From Collinsella sp. BA40 (GTDB taxonomy: Bacteria; Actinomycetota; Coriobacteriia; Coriobacteriales; Coriobacteriaceae): 64,000 bases of DNA. The position numbers and the translations under genes are program-made. The notes under the pieces are model-generated. The model saw nothing but the letters and a program-made list of their open reading frames with translations, was not told the origin of the DNA and ran no database searches. Where the stretch lies: contig NZ_VOWY01000007.1 of assembly GCF_008014645.1 (NCBI RefSeq), forward strand, positions 1-64,000, given 5' to 3'. The stretch's first letter is position 1. Every line of letters starts with the position of its first letter. Positions 26,899 through 34,540 of the stretch are shown in pieces.

Positions 26899-27279
26899 AT
26901 GGGATTGTGCTCATGGCTGCGCGAGCGTTTTCGTCGCACCGATGACGTACCTGCCGAAGCGAGCGCTGCTCGTGCGGGCGCGCGTGCTGAAGCGCCGGAG
27001 ACGTTCGGATGCTCGGCGGGCTCATGGGTGGAGGTACCGCCCTTTGTCGAGGTCGATCCGAAGGACCATGCCGCCGCATGCGTGGTGGCGTCGGCCATCG
27101 CGGCGGGCGACCGGCCGGAAAGCACGATGGTCGTGCGCCGGGTGAGCATCGCGAACGATGAACATCGTCGCGTCGCATGCGTCGCCACGGCCATTGCCGC
27201 GGGGGCGTACGAGATGAGCTCGTTCAAGGTGAAGAAGATTTACAAGCAGATGGAGAGGGGAAGCGAACATGCTGCGTAA
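26899..27279 (+). CDS. Decarboxylase-associated small protein with a duplicated motif
   Basis: A 126-residue protein at the head of the sodium-pump decarboxylase operon. It carries the same short motif twice: A-C-V-V-A-S-A-I-A-A-G, then about ten residues later VRRVSI, and again A-C-V-A-T-A-I-A-A-G followed by FKVKKI. This resembles the small C-terminal motif of delta/epsilon accessory subunits of Veillonella-type methylmalonyl-CoA decarboxylase, here doubled; this relation is from memory of the family and not certain. It has no membrane segment. The stop lies inside the biotin-carrier gene (11-base overlap), implying coupled translation. The ATG at 26899 is preferred to a TTG nine bases earlier because GGAGG would touch the latter. 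Confidence 0.65.
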   Translation: MGLCSWLRERFRRTDDVPAEASAARAGARAEAPETFGCSAGSWVEVPPFVEVDPKDHAAACVVASAIAAGDRPESTMVVRRVSIANDEHRRVACVATAIAAGAYEMSSFKVKKIYKQMERGSEHAA

Positions 27280-27673
27280 ATTCAAGATTTCTATCGATGG
27301 TACCCAGTATCTGGTCGAGATGGAGGAGGTTGGCGCCCCCGTGCAGACGCCGGCGGACGCCGCTGTCCCGGCGCCCGCTGCCGCGCCCGCGCCCGCTGCC
27401 GCCCCGGCGCCCGCGCCCGCTGCCGCCCCGGCGCCCACGCCCGCTGCCGCGCCCGCTGGCGCCCACGTGCAGAGCGCGCCCATGCCGGGCACCATCCTGG
27501 ATATCAAGGTCGCCGTGGGCGATGCCGTGAAGGCCAACCAGCCCATCATGGTGCTCGAGGCCATGAAGATGGAGAACCAGGTCGTTGCCGATCAGGACGG
27601 CGTCATCGCGTCCATCGCGGTCGCGAAGGGCGACATGGTGAATCCCGGCGACGAGCTGTTCAGTTTGAGCTAG
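27269..27673 (+). CDS. Biotin carrier protein of the sodium-pump decarboxylase
   Basis: A 134-residue biotinyl protein that carries CO2 from the carboxyltransferase to the membrane decarboxylase. An N-terminal basic segment is followed by a flexible Pro/Ala linker of about 35 residues (31-65) built from repeated PAPAAA units, then a biotinyl domain with MPGTI, the biotinylation motif EAMKMEN (K100) and a closing GDELFSL. The separate carrier fits with the alpha subunit of this operon, which lacks its own biotin domain. BirA, the enzyme needed to biotinylate K100, is 5 kb away on the other strand. The linker DNA is low-complexity and repetitive. Confidence 0.93.
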   Translation: MLRKFKISIDGTQYLVEMEEVGAPVQTPADAAVPAPAAAPAPAAAPAPAPAAAPAPTPAAAPAGAHVQSAPMPGTILDIKVAVGDAVKANQPIMVLEAMKMENQVVADQDGVIASIAVAKGDMVNPGDELFSLS

Positions 27674-27686
27674 GCCAGGCATCGGC

Positions 27687-27708
27687 GGCGCGGGAGCGCC
27701 GTTTTTTG
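27687..27708 (+). terminator. Intra-operon terminator or attenuator before the beta subunit
   Basis: CGGCGC-GGGA-GCGCCG followed by six T residues is a textbook intrinsic terminator. It lies between the biotin-carrier stop and the beta-subunit start, inside what is otherwise a contiguous operon, so partial read-through would lower expression of the membrane and alpha subunits. Confidence 0.7.
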
Positions 27709-27739
27709 CGTGGCTACTCAGAAAAGAGGCGTGGTTCCA

Positions 27740-28855
27740 TTGGAAACTTTGATTGAAGGCGTACAAGCCCTGGGCGCCGAACCCGGGCGCATCGTGATGA
27801 TGCTCATCGGCTGCATCCTTATGTATCTGGGCATCAAGAAGGAGTACGAGCCCACGTTGCTCGTCCCCATGGGTCTTGGCACCATCCTGGTGAACATCCC
27901 CGGTTCCGGCGTGCTGTCTATCGATGGCGCCGCCGGCCCGTTCCAGGTGCTGTTCGATGCGGGCATCGAGACCGAGCTGTTCCCGCTGCTGCTGTTCATC
28001 GGCATCGGCGCCATGATCGACTTCGGCCCGCTGCTGGCCAACCCGTTCCTGCTGCTGTTCGGCGCCGCCGCGCAGTTCGGCATCTTCTTCGTGATAATCG
28101 TGGCGGCCCTGCTCGGCTTCCATATCGCGGACGCGGCGTCGATCGGCATCATCGCCGCGGCGGACGGGCCCACATCGATCTTCGTGGCAAACTCGCTGGG
28201 TTCGAAGTACATGGGCGCCATCATGGTCGCGGCCTATTCGTACATGGCCCTCGTGCCCATCATTCAGCCGATCGCCATCAAGGCGGTCACCACCAAGAAG
28301 GAGCGCCAGATCCGCATGACCTATCGTCCCGGCGAGGTCTCCAAGACGGCGAAGATCCTCTTCCCGATCATCATCTGCGTGGTTGCCGGCCTCATCGCGC
28401 CCGTCTCGCTGCCGCTCGTGGGCTTCCTCATGTTCGGCAACCTGCTGCGCGAGTGCGGCGTGCTCGACCGCCTGTCGGTCTCCGCACAAAACGAGCTGGT
28501 CAACCTTATCTCCATCCTGCTGGGCCTGTGCGTGTCGGTGAAGATGGTCTACACCGACTTCCTGCAGTTCGATACCTTGCTCGTCATGGGGCTGGGCCTG
28601 CTCGGCTTCGTGATGGACTCGGTCGGCGGCGTGATGTTCGCCAAGTTCCTCAACCTGTTCCGCAAGGAGAAGATCAACCCCATGGTGGGCGCGGCGGGCA
28701 TCTCCGCGTTCCCCATGAGCTCGCGTGTGATCCAGAAGATGGCGACGGAAGAGGACCCGGGCAACTTCATCCTCATGCAGGCGGCGGGTGCCAACGTGGC
28801 CGGTCAGATCGCATCGGTGGTCGCAGGCGGCTTGGTGCTGGGCCTGCTGCTCTAA
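27740..28855 (+). CDS. oadB: Sodium ion-translocating decarboxylase beta subunit
   Basis: This membrane subunit decarboxylates carboxybiotin and exports Na+. The 371-residue sequence is almost entirely hydrophobic (about nine membrane spans) with the family's conserved segments GIGAMIDFGPLL, AADGPTSIFVANSLG and NPMVGAAGISAFPMSSRV. The frame is open back to a GTG at 27710, but that codon sits on the T-run of a terminator with no ribosome site. TTG at 27740 follows AGAGG by ten bases and gives the usual family N-terminus, so I use it with reservation. Confidence 0.9.
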   Translation: METLIEGVQALGAEPGRIVMMLIGCILMYLGIKKEYEPTLLVPMGLGTILVNIPGSGVLSIDGAAGPFQVLFDAGIETELFPLLLFIGIGAMIDFGPLLANPFLLLFGAAAQFGIFFVIIVAALLGFHIADAASIGIIAAADGPTSIFVANSLGSKYMGAIMVAAYSYMALVPIIQPIAIKAVTTKKERQIRMTYRPGEVSKTAKILFPIIICVVAGLIAPVSLPLVGFLMFGNLLRECGVLDRLSVSAQNELVNLISILLGLCVSVKMVYTDFLQFDTLLVMGLGLLGFVMDSVGGVMFAKFLNLFRKEKINPMVGAAGISAFPMSSRVIQKMATEEDPGNFILMQAAGANVAGQIASVVAGGLVLGLLL

Positions 28856-28875
28856 GAAAGGAAGCGTGAGATTCG

Positions 28876-29016
28876 ATGTCAATCGATATGAACGCCCTTG
28901 AGAAGGGCATCGAGATCCTCGGCCTGGGCTGGGGTGGCATCTTCGTCGTCATGATCATCATCTATCTCGTGTCGCTGGGTTTGTGCAAGCTCTTCCCGCC
29001 GAGGAAGGACGACTAG
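28876..29016 (+). CDS. Small OadG-like membrane subunit (46 residues)
   Basis: A 46-residue protein with one membrane span (about 20-38: GIFVVMIIIYLVSLGL) and a short charged tail PPRKDD. Its position between beta and alpha subunits and its one-span architecture match the gamma subunit of Na+-pumping decarboxylases, which anchors the alpha subunit to the membrane. The family's usual long Pro/Ala tail and zinc-binding histidine are missing, so it is a minimal version. An AAGGAAG site lies upstream. It falls below common gene-size cut-offs and is easily missed. Confidence 0.75.
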   Translation: MSIDMNALEKGIEILGLGWGGIFVVMIIIYLVSLGLCKLFPPRKDD

Positions 29017-29061
29017 GAACAGCGACCCGATTGCGAGAATAAGGGAGGTGCGGTTCGCCGT

Positions 29062-30456
29062 ATGGGACGCACGATTCGTTTTATGGAGACCGTGCTGCGC
29101 GATGGGCAGCAGAGCCAGATCGCCACGCGCATGCCCATCGAGGACATGGTTCCGATTCTGGAACAGCTCGATGCCTGCGGCTATGAGTCGCTCGAAGTGT
29201 GGGGCGGCGCAACGTTCGACGCGTGCTTGCGCTTTTTGAACGAGGACCCGTGGGAGCGGCTGCGCACCATTCGCGCGCACGTGAAGCACGCGAAGCTGCA
29301 GATGCTGCTGCGCGGCCAGAACCTGCTGGGATATCACAACTACGCCGACGACGTCGTGGAATCGCTGGTGAAGAAGGCGGTGGAGAACGGCATCGACGTG
29401 GTGCGCGTGTTCGATGCGCTCAACGATACCCGCAACCTGGTCACCTCGATCCGCGCGGCCAAGGAGGCGGGCGGCGAGGTCCAGGCGGCTATCTGCTATA
29501 CCACCAGCGAGGTGCACACGGTCGAGTACTTCGTGGACCTGGCATGCGAGATGGAGCGCGCGGGCGCGAATTCCATCTGCATCAAGGATATGGCCGGCGT
29601 CCTCACGCCCGACGCGGCGTTCGAGCTGGTCTCCAAGATCAAGGCGGCCACGAACGTGCCCTTGCAGGTGCACACGCACGGTACGGCCGGCATCGCCCAG
29701 ATGACCCTGCTCAAGTCCGTCGAGGCCGGGGCCGACATCATCGACACCTGCCTATCGCCTTTTGCCGAGGGAACGAGCCAGCCGTGCTCGGAGTCCATGG
29801 CCATCGCGTTGGAGGGGCTCGGGTACGACACGGGGCTCGACCTGGCTCCCATGGAGTCGGTTGCCGCGGCGCTGCTGCCGGTACGAGACCACTTCCTGGA
29901 GGATGGCGTGCTCAACCCCAAGGTGCTGGCCGTCGATCCCAAGGCCCTGCTGTATAAGGTTCCGGGCGGCATGCTGTCCAATCTGCTCAACCAGCTCAAG
30001 GAGATGCGCATCGAGGACCGCTACGCCGACGTGCTTGCCGAAGTGCCGCGCGTCCGCGCCGACTTGGGCTATCCGCCGCTGGTCACGCCGCTGTCCCAGA
30101 TGGTGGGCACGCAGGCCATGATGAACGTCGTGTCGGGCGAGCGCTACAAGATCGTGCCGTCCGAGATCCGCGACTACGTGCACGGTATGTATGGACGTCC
30201 GCCCGTGCCGATCGCCGACGATATTCGGTCCGCGATCATCGGCGATGACGAGGTGGTGACCTGCCGGCCCGCCGATCTGATCGAGCCGGCCATGCCGCGG
30301 CTGCGCGAGGAGATCTCGCAGTACGCCCGCTCCGAGGAAGACGTGCTGTCCTATGCGCTCTTTCCCGAGCAGGCGCGCGACTTCCTGGGTCGTCGCGAGG
30401 ACCCGTTCTACGATGTGCCCGTGCAGGAAGTGACCGTATCCATCGAAGTCGATTAG
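29062..30456 (+). CDS. Oxaloacetate decarboxylase alpha subunit (carboxyltransferase, no biotin domain)
   Basis: This soluble subunit transfers the carboxyl group of oxaloacetate to biotin on the carrier protein. The 464-residue protein has the carboxyltransferase barrel with RDGQQS (from R13), the metal-site segment HTHGT, and the conserved CIKDMAG. It ends after the carboxyltransferase extension, without the C-terminal biotinyl domain of OadA, consistent with the separate carrier upstream. Relatives are often annotated as pyruvate carboxylase subunit B. GGGAGGTG precedes the ATG. It is the last gene of the operon, followed by a terminator. Confidence 0.9.
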   Translation: MGRTIRFMETVLRDGQQSQIATRMPIEDMVPILEQLDACGYESLEVWGGATFDACLRFLNEDPWERLRTIRAHVKHAKLQMLLRGQNLLGYHNYADDVVESLVKKAVENGIDVVRVFDALNDTRNLVTSIRAAKEAGGEVQAAICYTTSEVHTVEYFVDLACEMERAGANSICIKDMAGVLTPDAAFELVSKIKAATNVPLQVHTHGTAGIAQMTLLKSVEAGADIIDTCLSPFAEGTSQPCSESMAIALEGLGYDTGLDLAPMESVAAALLPVRDHFLEDGVLNPKVLAVDPKALLYKVPGGMLSNLLNQLKEMRIEDRYADVLAEVPRVRADLGYPPLVTPLSQMVGTQAMMNVVSGERYKIVPSEIRDYVHGMYGRPPVPIADDIRSAIIGDDEVVTCRPADLIEPAMPRLREEISQYARSEEDVLSYALFPEQARDFLGRREDPFYDVPVQEVTVSIEVD

Positions 30457-30466
30457 CCGTTCGCTT

Positions 30467-30503
30467 CGCCCCGTCTTCGGCCTCTGGCCGGGCGGGGCGT
30501 TTT
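30467..30503 (+). terminator. Terminator of the decarboxylase operon
   Basis: CGCCCCG pairs with CGGGGCG, with a secondary CGGCC/GGCCG stem in the loop, followed by TTTT. Confidence 0.8.
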
Positions 30504-30618
30504 CGTGCGCATACGCGAGCGCGCCCCCGTCGCCGTATGGCGTGAAGCCGGCCGGCGAGGAGGGCGCTCGCATGCCGCGCGGGCGCTGGAGCGTGCTTGC
30601 CGGCGGCCGCGGGGCAGC

Positions 30619-30654
30619 GAAAACCCCGCCGGAAGGGATGCTTCCGACGGGGCG
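30619..30654 (-). terminator. Terminator of pckA
   Basis: On the minus strand, GCCCCGTCGGAA pairs imperfectly with TTCCGGCGGGG and is followed by TTTT, 25 bases after the pckA stop. Confidence 0.8.
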
Positions 30655-30679
30655 TAAGGAGGATGGGCTGCGTGTGGCG

Positions 30680-32269
30680 CTAGCGCTTCAGCGAGGTGAG
30701 GTCCTCGAGCGAGGTGCCGGGATAGCGCTTCTCGAAGTTCTCCTTGAAGAGCGCGACGAGCTTGGCTGCGGCCTCGTCGTAGGCCTCGGGGTCGTCCCAG
30801 GTCTTGCGGGGCTCCAGCAGGTCGGAGGGGACGCCCAGGCACTCGCGCGGGACGTCGACGTCGAACACGTCGTCGTGGCGATAGCCGGCGTAATCGAGCG
30901 AGCCGTCCATGGCGGCGCGAACGAGGGCGCGCGTGTGCGAGAGGGCGATGCGGTGGCCGGTGCCGTAGGGGCCGCCCGTCCACCCGGTGTTCACCAGGTA
31001 GACGCGGGTGTTATGACGCGCGATCTTCTCGCCGAGCAGATAGGCGTAGACCATGTGGTCGAGTGGCATGAAGGGCTCGCCGAAGAGCGCGGAGAACGTG
31101 GGCTGCGGCTCCACGATGCCCACCTCGGTGCCGGCCACCTTGGAGGTGTAGCCGGTGAGGAAGTGGAACATGGCCTCGGTGCGGTCGAGGCGCGAGATCG
31201 GCGGCAGCACGCCGTAGGCGTCGGCGGTGAGGAACAGGATGACGCTGGGGGTCTCGCCCACGCTGGGCTCGACGGCGCTGGCGATGTGGGACAGCGGGTA
31301 GCCGGCGCGGGTGTTCTCGGTGATGGAGCCGTCGGCGTAATCGGGCTCATGGGTGGCCGGATCGAGGACGAGGTTCTCGGTGAGGCAGCCGAACTTGATG
31401 GCGTCGTAGATCTCGGGCTCGCGCTCGCGGGTAAGGTCGATGCACTTGGCGTAGCAGCCTCCCTCGATGTTGAAGATGCCGCGCGGGCTCCAGCCATGCT
31501 CGTCATCGCCGATGAGGCGGCGGTCGGGGTCGGCGGAGAGCGTCGTCTTACCGGTGCCGGAGAGGCCGAAGAGCACCGCGGTCTTTCCAGTGACGGGGTC
31601 GACGTTGGCGGAGCAGTGCATGGAGAGCACGCCGTCCTCCACGGGGAGCAGGTAGCTCATCGTGGTGAAGATGCCCTTCTTGATCTCGCCGGAGTAGCCG
31701 GTGCCCGCCACGATGATGGTCTTGGCGTCGAAGTTGAGCATGACGGCCGCGTCGCCGTCGACGCCGTCGGCCTCCTTGGTGGTGGTGTAGTCGGGCGCGG
31801 CGAATACCACGATGTCGGGGCGGCCGAAGTTTTCGAGCTCGTCCGCCGTGGGCCGCACGAGCAGCTGGCTGATGAAGAGGGCCTGGCTGGCGCGCTCGCA
31901 GATCACGATGACCTTGCGCGCGTAGGCGCGGTCGGCGCCGGCGTAGGCGCGAACGACGAAGAGCTCGCGCTCGGACAGGTGGGCGGCTACGTTGCCGTAG
32001 AGGCGCTCGTAGGTCTCGACATCGATCGGACGGTTCTGCGGGCTGTCCCAGTTCACGTTTTCGTGTGCCACGGGAGCATCGACGATATAGCGGTTCTGGG
32101 GGGAGCGGCCGGTGTACTTGCCGGTTTCGACCATGAGGGAGCCGGATGCGGTGAGGACGCCCTCACCCGTGCTTACGGCGTGCGCGATGAGCTGGGCCGG
32201 GCACCAGTCAACGTGCACGCGCGCCCGGTCTGCGGTGATACCAAGATCCTGAAGAACGGTTCCAATCAT
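30680..32269 (-). CDS. pckA: Phosphoenolpyruvate carboxykinase (ATP)
   Basis: It interconverts oxaloacetate and PEP with ATP/ADP; in fermenters it often runs toward oxaloacetate to gain ATP. The 529-residue protein has the P-loop GLSGTGKTT (235-243), the substrate segment TGRSPQNRY, and the metal/ATP-binding GDDEHGW. AAGGAG lies nine bases before the ATG. It is opposite to the Na+-decarboxylase operon and shares its substrate, oxaloacetate, so the pair can couple carboxylation state to a sodium gradient. Confidence 0.97.
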   Translation of the reverse strand: MIGTVLQDLGITADRARVHVDWCPAQLIAHAVSTGEGVLTASGSLMVETGKYTGRSPQNRYIVDAPVAHENVNWDSPQNRPIDVETYERLYGNVAAHLSERELFVVRAYAGADRAYARKVIVICERASQALFISQLLVRPTADELENFGRPDIVVFAAPDYTTTKEADGVDGDAAVMLNFDAKTIIVAGTGYSGEIKKGIFTTMSYLLPVEDGVLSMHCSANVDPVTGKTAVLFGLSGTGKTTLSADPDRRLIGDDEHGWSPRGIFNIEGGCYAKCIDLTREREPEIYDAIKFGCLTENLVLDPATHEPDYADGSITENTRAGYPLSHIASAVEPSVGETPSVILFLTADAYGVLPPISRLDRTEAMFHFLTGYTSKVAGTEVGIVEPQPTFSALFGEPFMPLDHMVYAYLLGEKIARHNTRVYLVNTGWTGGPYGTGHRIALSHTRALVRAAMDGSLDYAGYRHDDVFDVDVPRECLGVPSDLLEPRKTWDDPEAYDEAAAKLVALFKENFEKRYPGTSLEDLTSLKR

Positions 32270-32424
32270 GACCTACCACTCCTTATTCGAAGGCATGTAA
32301 TGCACCTTGCATTCGCATGGGCTCCACTATGCCAAAGCGAAGTGCCTGCAGCGCATAACAAATCGGTCAAAGCGATAGGTTTATAGGGAAACGGCGAATG
32401 AGACCGTTCTTCTTGTCATTATGC

Positions 32425-33243
32425 TTACAGTGTGGTAATCGCCTGCGCGTCGACTGGGCGCAGCGAAGCGTCCACGGAGTCGAAGGAGGCCATCTTGCCG
32501 GCGGTGGTGAGCAGCCGGGCGCATCCCCCGAGGTCGACTCCGGTAAAGGTGCCCGTGGCGATGGTGGCGCCGTCGGGCGATACGGCGCGCACGCATCGGC
32601 CGCGATAGGCGAGGCGCTCGTTGTAGGCGTCGACGATGCCGGTGAGGGGCGCGGCATCCGCATCCGCCTGCTCGATTGCGCCGCGCCAGTCGTCCGTGGT
32701 CTCGAGCACGCGCGCGCGGATGGACCGCGCGAGGTCATCGTGGCCGGGGAGGGGGGAGGCGCGCAGGCAGTCATCCAGGCTCGAGACGGGCAGGGCGCCG
32801 TCGACGCGTTCGATGCGGCGCGGCGCGTGGTAGTTGATGCCGATGCCGCATACGGCGATGGTCTCGGATGAATTCGCCCGCGCCTCCACGAGGATGCCGC
32901 CGAGCTTGCCGTCTGCGGACACGATGTCGTTGGGCCATTTGAGCGAGAGCCCGCTCGCGCCCGCCTCCTCGAGCGCGCGCAGGACGCCCAGGCCGCATGC
33001 GATGGGCAGTCCGGGCAGCACGCGCGCGGGGATGGGCGCGCGCAGCAGGATGGAGAGGTAAAGGCCGCCGTCCGGCGAGGCCCAGCTATGGGCGCGGCGC
33101 CCTCGGCCCGAGGTCTGGACGCGTGCGCGCAGCGCCGTTCCGTGACCTGCACCGGCGGCGGCGCGTTCGAGCAGCTCGATATTGGTGGACCCCACCTCGT
33201 CTAAAACGATGAGATCGCTTCGATCGTATGCGCTGGCGTCCAT
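32425..33243 (-). CDS. birA: Biotin--[acetyl-CoA-carboxylase] ligase (class I BirA)
   Basis: It activates biotin to biotinyl-AMP and attaches it to a target lysine, here probably K100 of the biotin carrier at 27269-27673. The 272-residue protein has the biotin/ATP loop GRGRRAHSWASPDGGLYLS read in parts, KWPNDIV and GKLGGILVEA, plus a C-terminal SH3-like domain. There is no N-terminal helix-turn-helix, so it should not act as a repressor. The ATG at 33243 follows AAGGAGG. It is upstream of pckA on the same strand with a 155-base gap. Confidence 0.95.
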   Translation of the reverse strand: MDASAYDRSDLIVLDEVGSTNIELLERAAAGAGHGTALRARVQTSGRGRRAHSWASPDGGLYLSILLRAPIPARVLPGLPIACGLGVLRALEEAGASGLSLKWPNDIVSADGKLGGILVEARANSSETIAVCGIGINYHAPRRIERVDGALPVSSLDDCLRASPLPGHDDLARSIRARVLETTDDWRGAIEQADADAAPLTGIVDAYNERLAYRGRCVRAVSPDGATIATGTFTGVDLGGCARLLTTAGKMASFDSVDASLRPVDAQAITTL

Positions 33244-33452
33244 GTATCCTCCTTGAACCCGGGTTGCGAGGGGCATTGTACTCCCGTTTCACCGCGCTCG
33301 CGCGGCGCCCGGCGCGAGAGGCGCCGACGGCCGATGCGCCCCGCCGTGCGATTCGACGCGCTCGCCCGCGTGCGGCGTTCGGGCGTTCTGCGAATCGGGT
33401 ACCATGGAGAACGTGCGCCATACGGCGCCTTGTGACAAGGAGGAACGTACTC

Positions 33453-34370
33453 ATGGCATATGACCGTAATCGCCGGGGCTCCGACCGTACGGAGCGTCGA
33501 GGCGACCGCAAGAACGAGCGCGCCCGGGAGGCCGAGCTCCACACCAAGAAGATGGCAGACGCTTACGCCAAGGAGATCGAGCGCTGCATCGCCGGCCTTG
33601 CGGTCTACGATGCCTCGCCTGCGGTGGACGCCGAGGGCTGCGTGCCGTCCGTGAGCGTGGTCGATCAGGACAGCGTGGCGACGATCTTGGAGAACGGTCG
33701 CGGCCGCGCCCAGTTCTGCGATATGGCCGTACTCGATTTCGCTTCGTTCACCACGCCGGGCGGCGGCTACGCGCGCGGCTCCATGGCGCAGGAGGAGGCC
33801 CTGTGCGCCGAATCGTTCCTGTATAACGTGCTCAAGAGCCAGGGTGGCTGGTATGGCGAGAACCGTCGTCGCCATATCAACTGCAATCTGTATAAGAATC
33901 GCGGCATGGTGGCGCCCGCCGTGCGCTTCACGCGCGACAAGATCCATGCGTACGCCGACGTGCTCGTGGCGGCGGCGCCGAACGCCCGTCGCGCGCGCGA
34001 GGAGTACGGTGTGAAGGACGATGTCCTGCGCGATGCGATGCGCGACCGCATCCGCTTCGCCCTGGCGCTCGCCGACGCCACGGGTCGCGAGAAGCTCGTG
34101 CTGGGCGCATTCGGCTGCGGCGTTTTCGGCTGGGAGGCCGTGGAGGTGGCCGAGATGATGCGCGCCGAGCTGGCGAGCGGCGCGCATCGTGCCAAGGAGG
34201 TCTTCGTGGCGGTGCCGCGCACGCGCTTCGATGAGAATTTCGCTCAGTTCGCCCACGTGTTCGCCGCGTTCCCCGAGGCCGTCGACGCCCCGTATGCACC
34301 GGCGCCCGTAGAGGAGAAGCCCGCCGTGAGCGAGGAAGAGGAAGACGACGACTGGCGCAAGTACCTGTAG
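33453..34370 (+). CDS. Bacterial-type poly(ADP-ribose) glycohydrolase (TIGR02452/DUF2263)
   Basis: A 305-residue cytosolic macrodomain-fold hydrolase predicted to remove ADP-ribose chains or units. The PARG signature is clear: GGG at 103-105 in TPGGGYARG, followed by Q113-E114-E115, where the second glutamate is catalytic in known PARGs. Upstream residues 1-40 are basic and helical; the last 15 residues are acidic. The frame stays open far upstream across birA, but ACAAGGAGG before the ATG at 33453 decides the start. No ADP-ribosyltransferase gene is seen nearby, so its substrate is unknown. Confidence 0.88.
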   Translation: MAYDRNRRGSDRTERRGDRKNERAREAELHTKKMADAYAKEIERCIAGLAVYDASPAVDAEGCVPSVSVVDQDSVATILENGRGRAQFCDMAVLDFASFTTPGGGYARGSMAQEEALCAESFLYNVLKSQGGWYGENRRRHINCNLYKNRGMVAPAVRFTRDKIHAYADVLVAAAPNARRAREEYGVKDDVLRDAMRDRIRFALALADATGREKLVLGAFGCGVFGWEAVEVAEMMRAELASGAHRAKEVFVAVPRTRFDENFAQFAHVFAAFPEAVDAPYAPAPVEEKPAVSEEEEDDDWRKYL

Positions 34371-34406
34371 CGCACGCGCAGGAGGCCCGCGCCGCCCGCC
34401 CTCAGC

Positions 34407-34433
34407 GAGCACCCTTCGGGGTGCTCTTTTTTT
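34407..34433 (+). terminator. Terminator after the PARG gene
   Basis: GAGCACCC-TTCG-GGGTGCTC followed by seven T residues: a compact tetraloop terminator. Confidence 0.93.
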
Positions 34434-34540
34434 AGGGAGGGCCGCAGGCGGGATGCGCCGGTGTCGAATGGGCGTAAGATAGGTGCATCGCATGGAAACC
34501 ATGGCCGCGCGCAAGCGGCTCGAATGAAACGGGGGCGGGC

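Noticed and set aside
27359-27464. Tandem DNA repeat in the biotin-carrier gene as an unstable locus
   Set aside because: It encodes the ordinary Pro/Ala linker of biotin carriers; frame is kept and the composition is explained by the protein.
30542-32386. 614-codon plus-strand frame opposite pckA
   Set aside because: Antisense shadow of a gene with complete PEP carboxykinase motifs.
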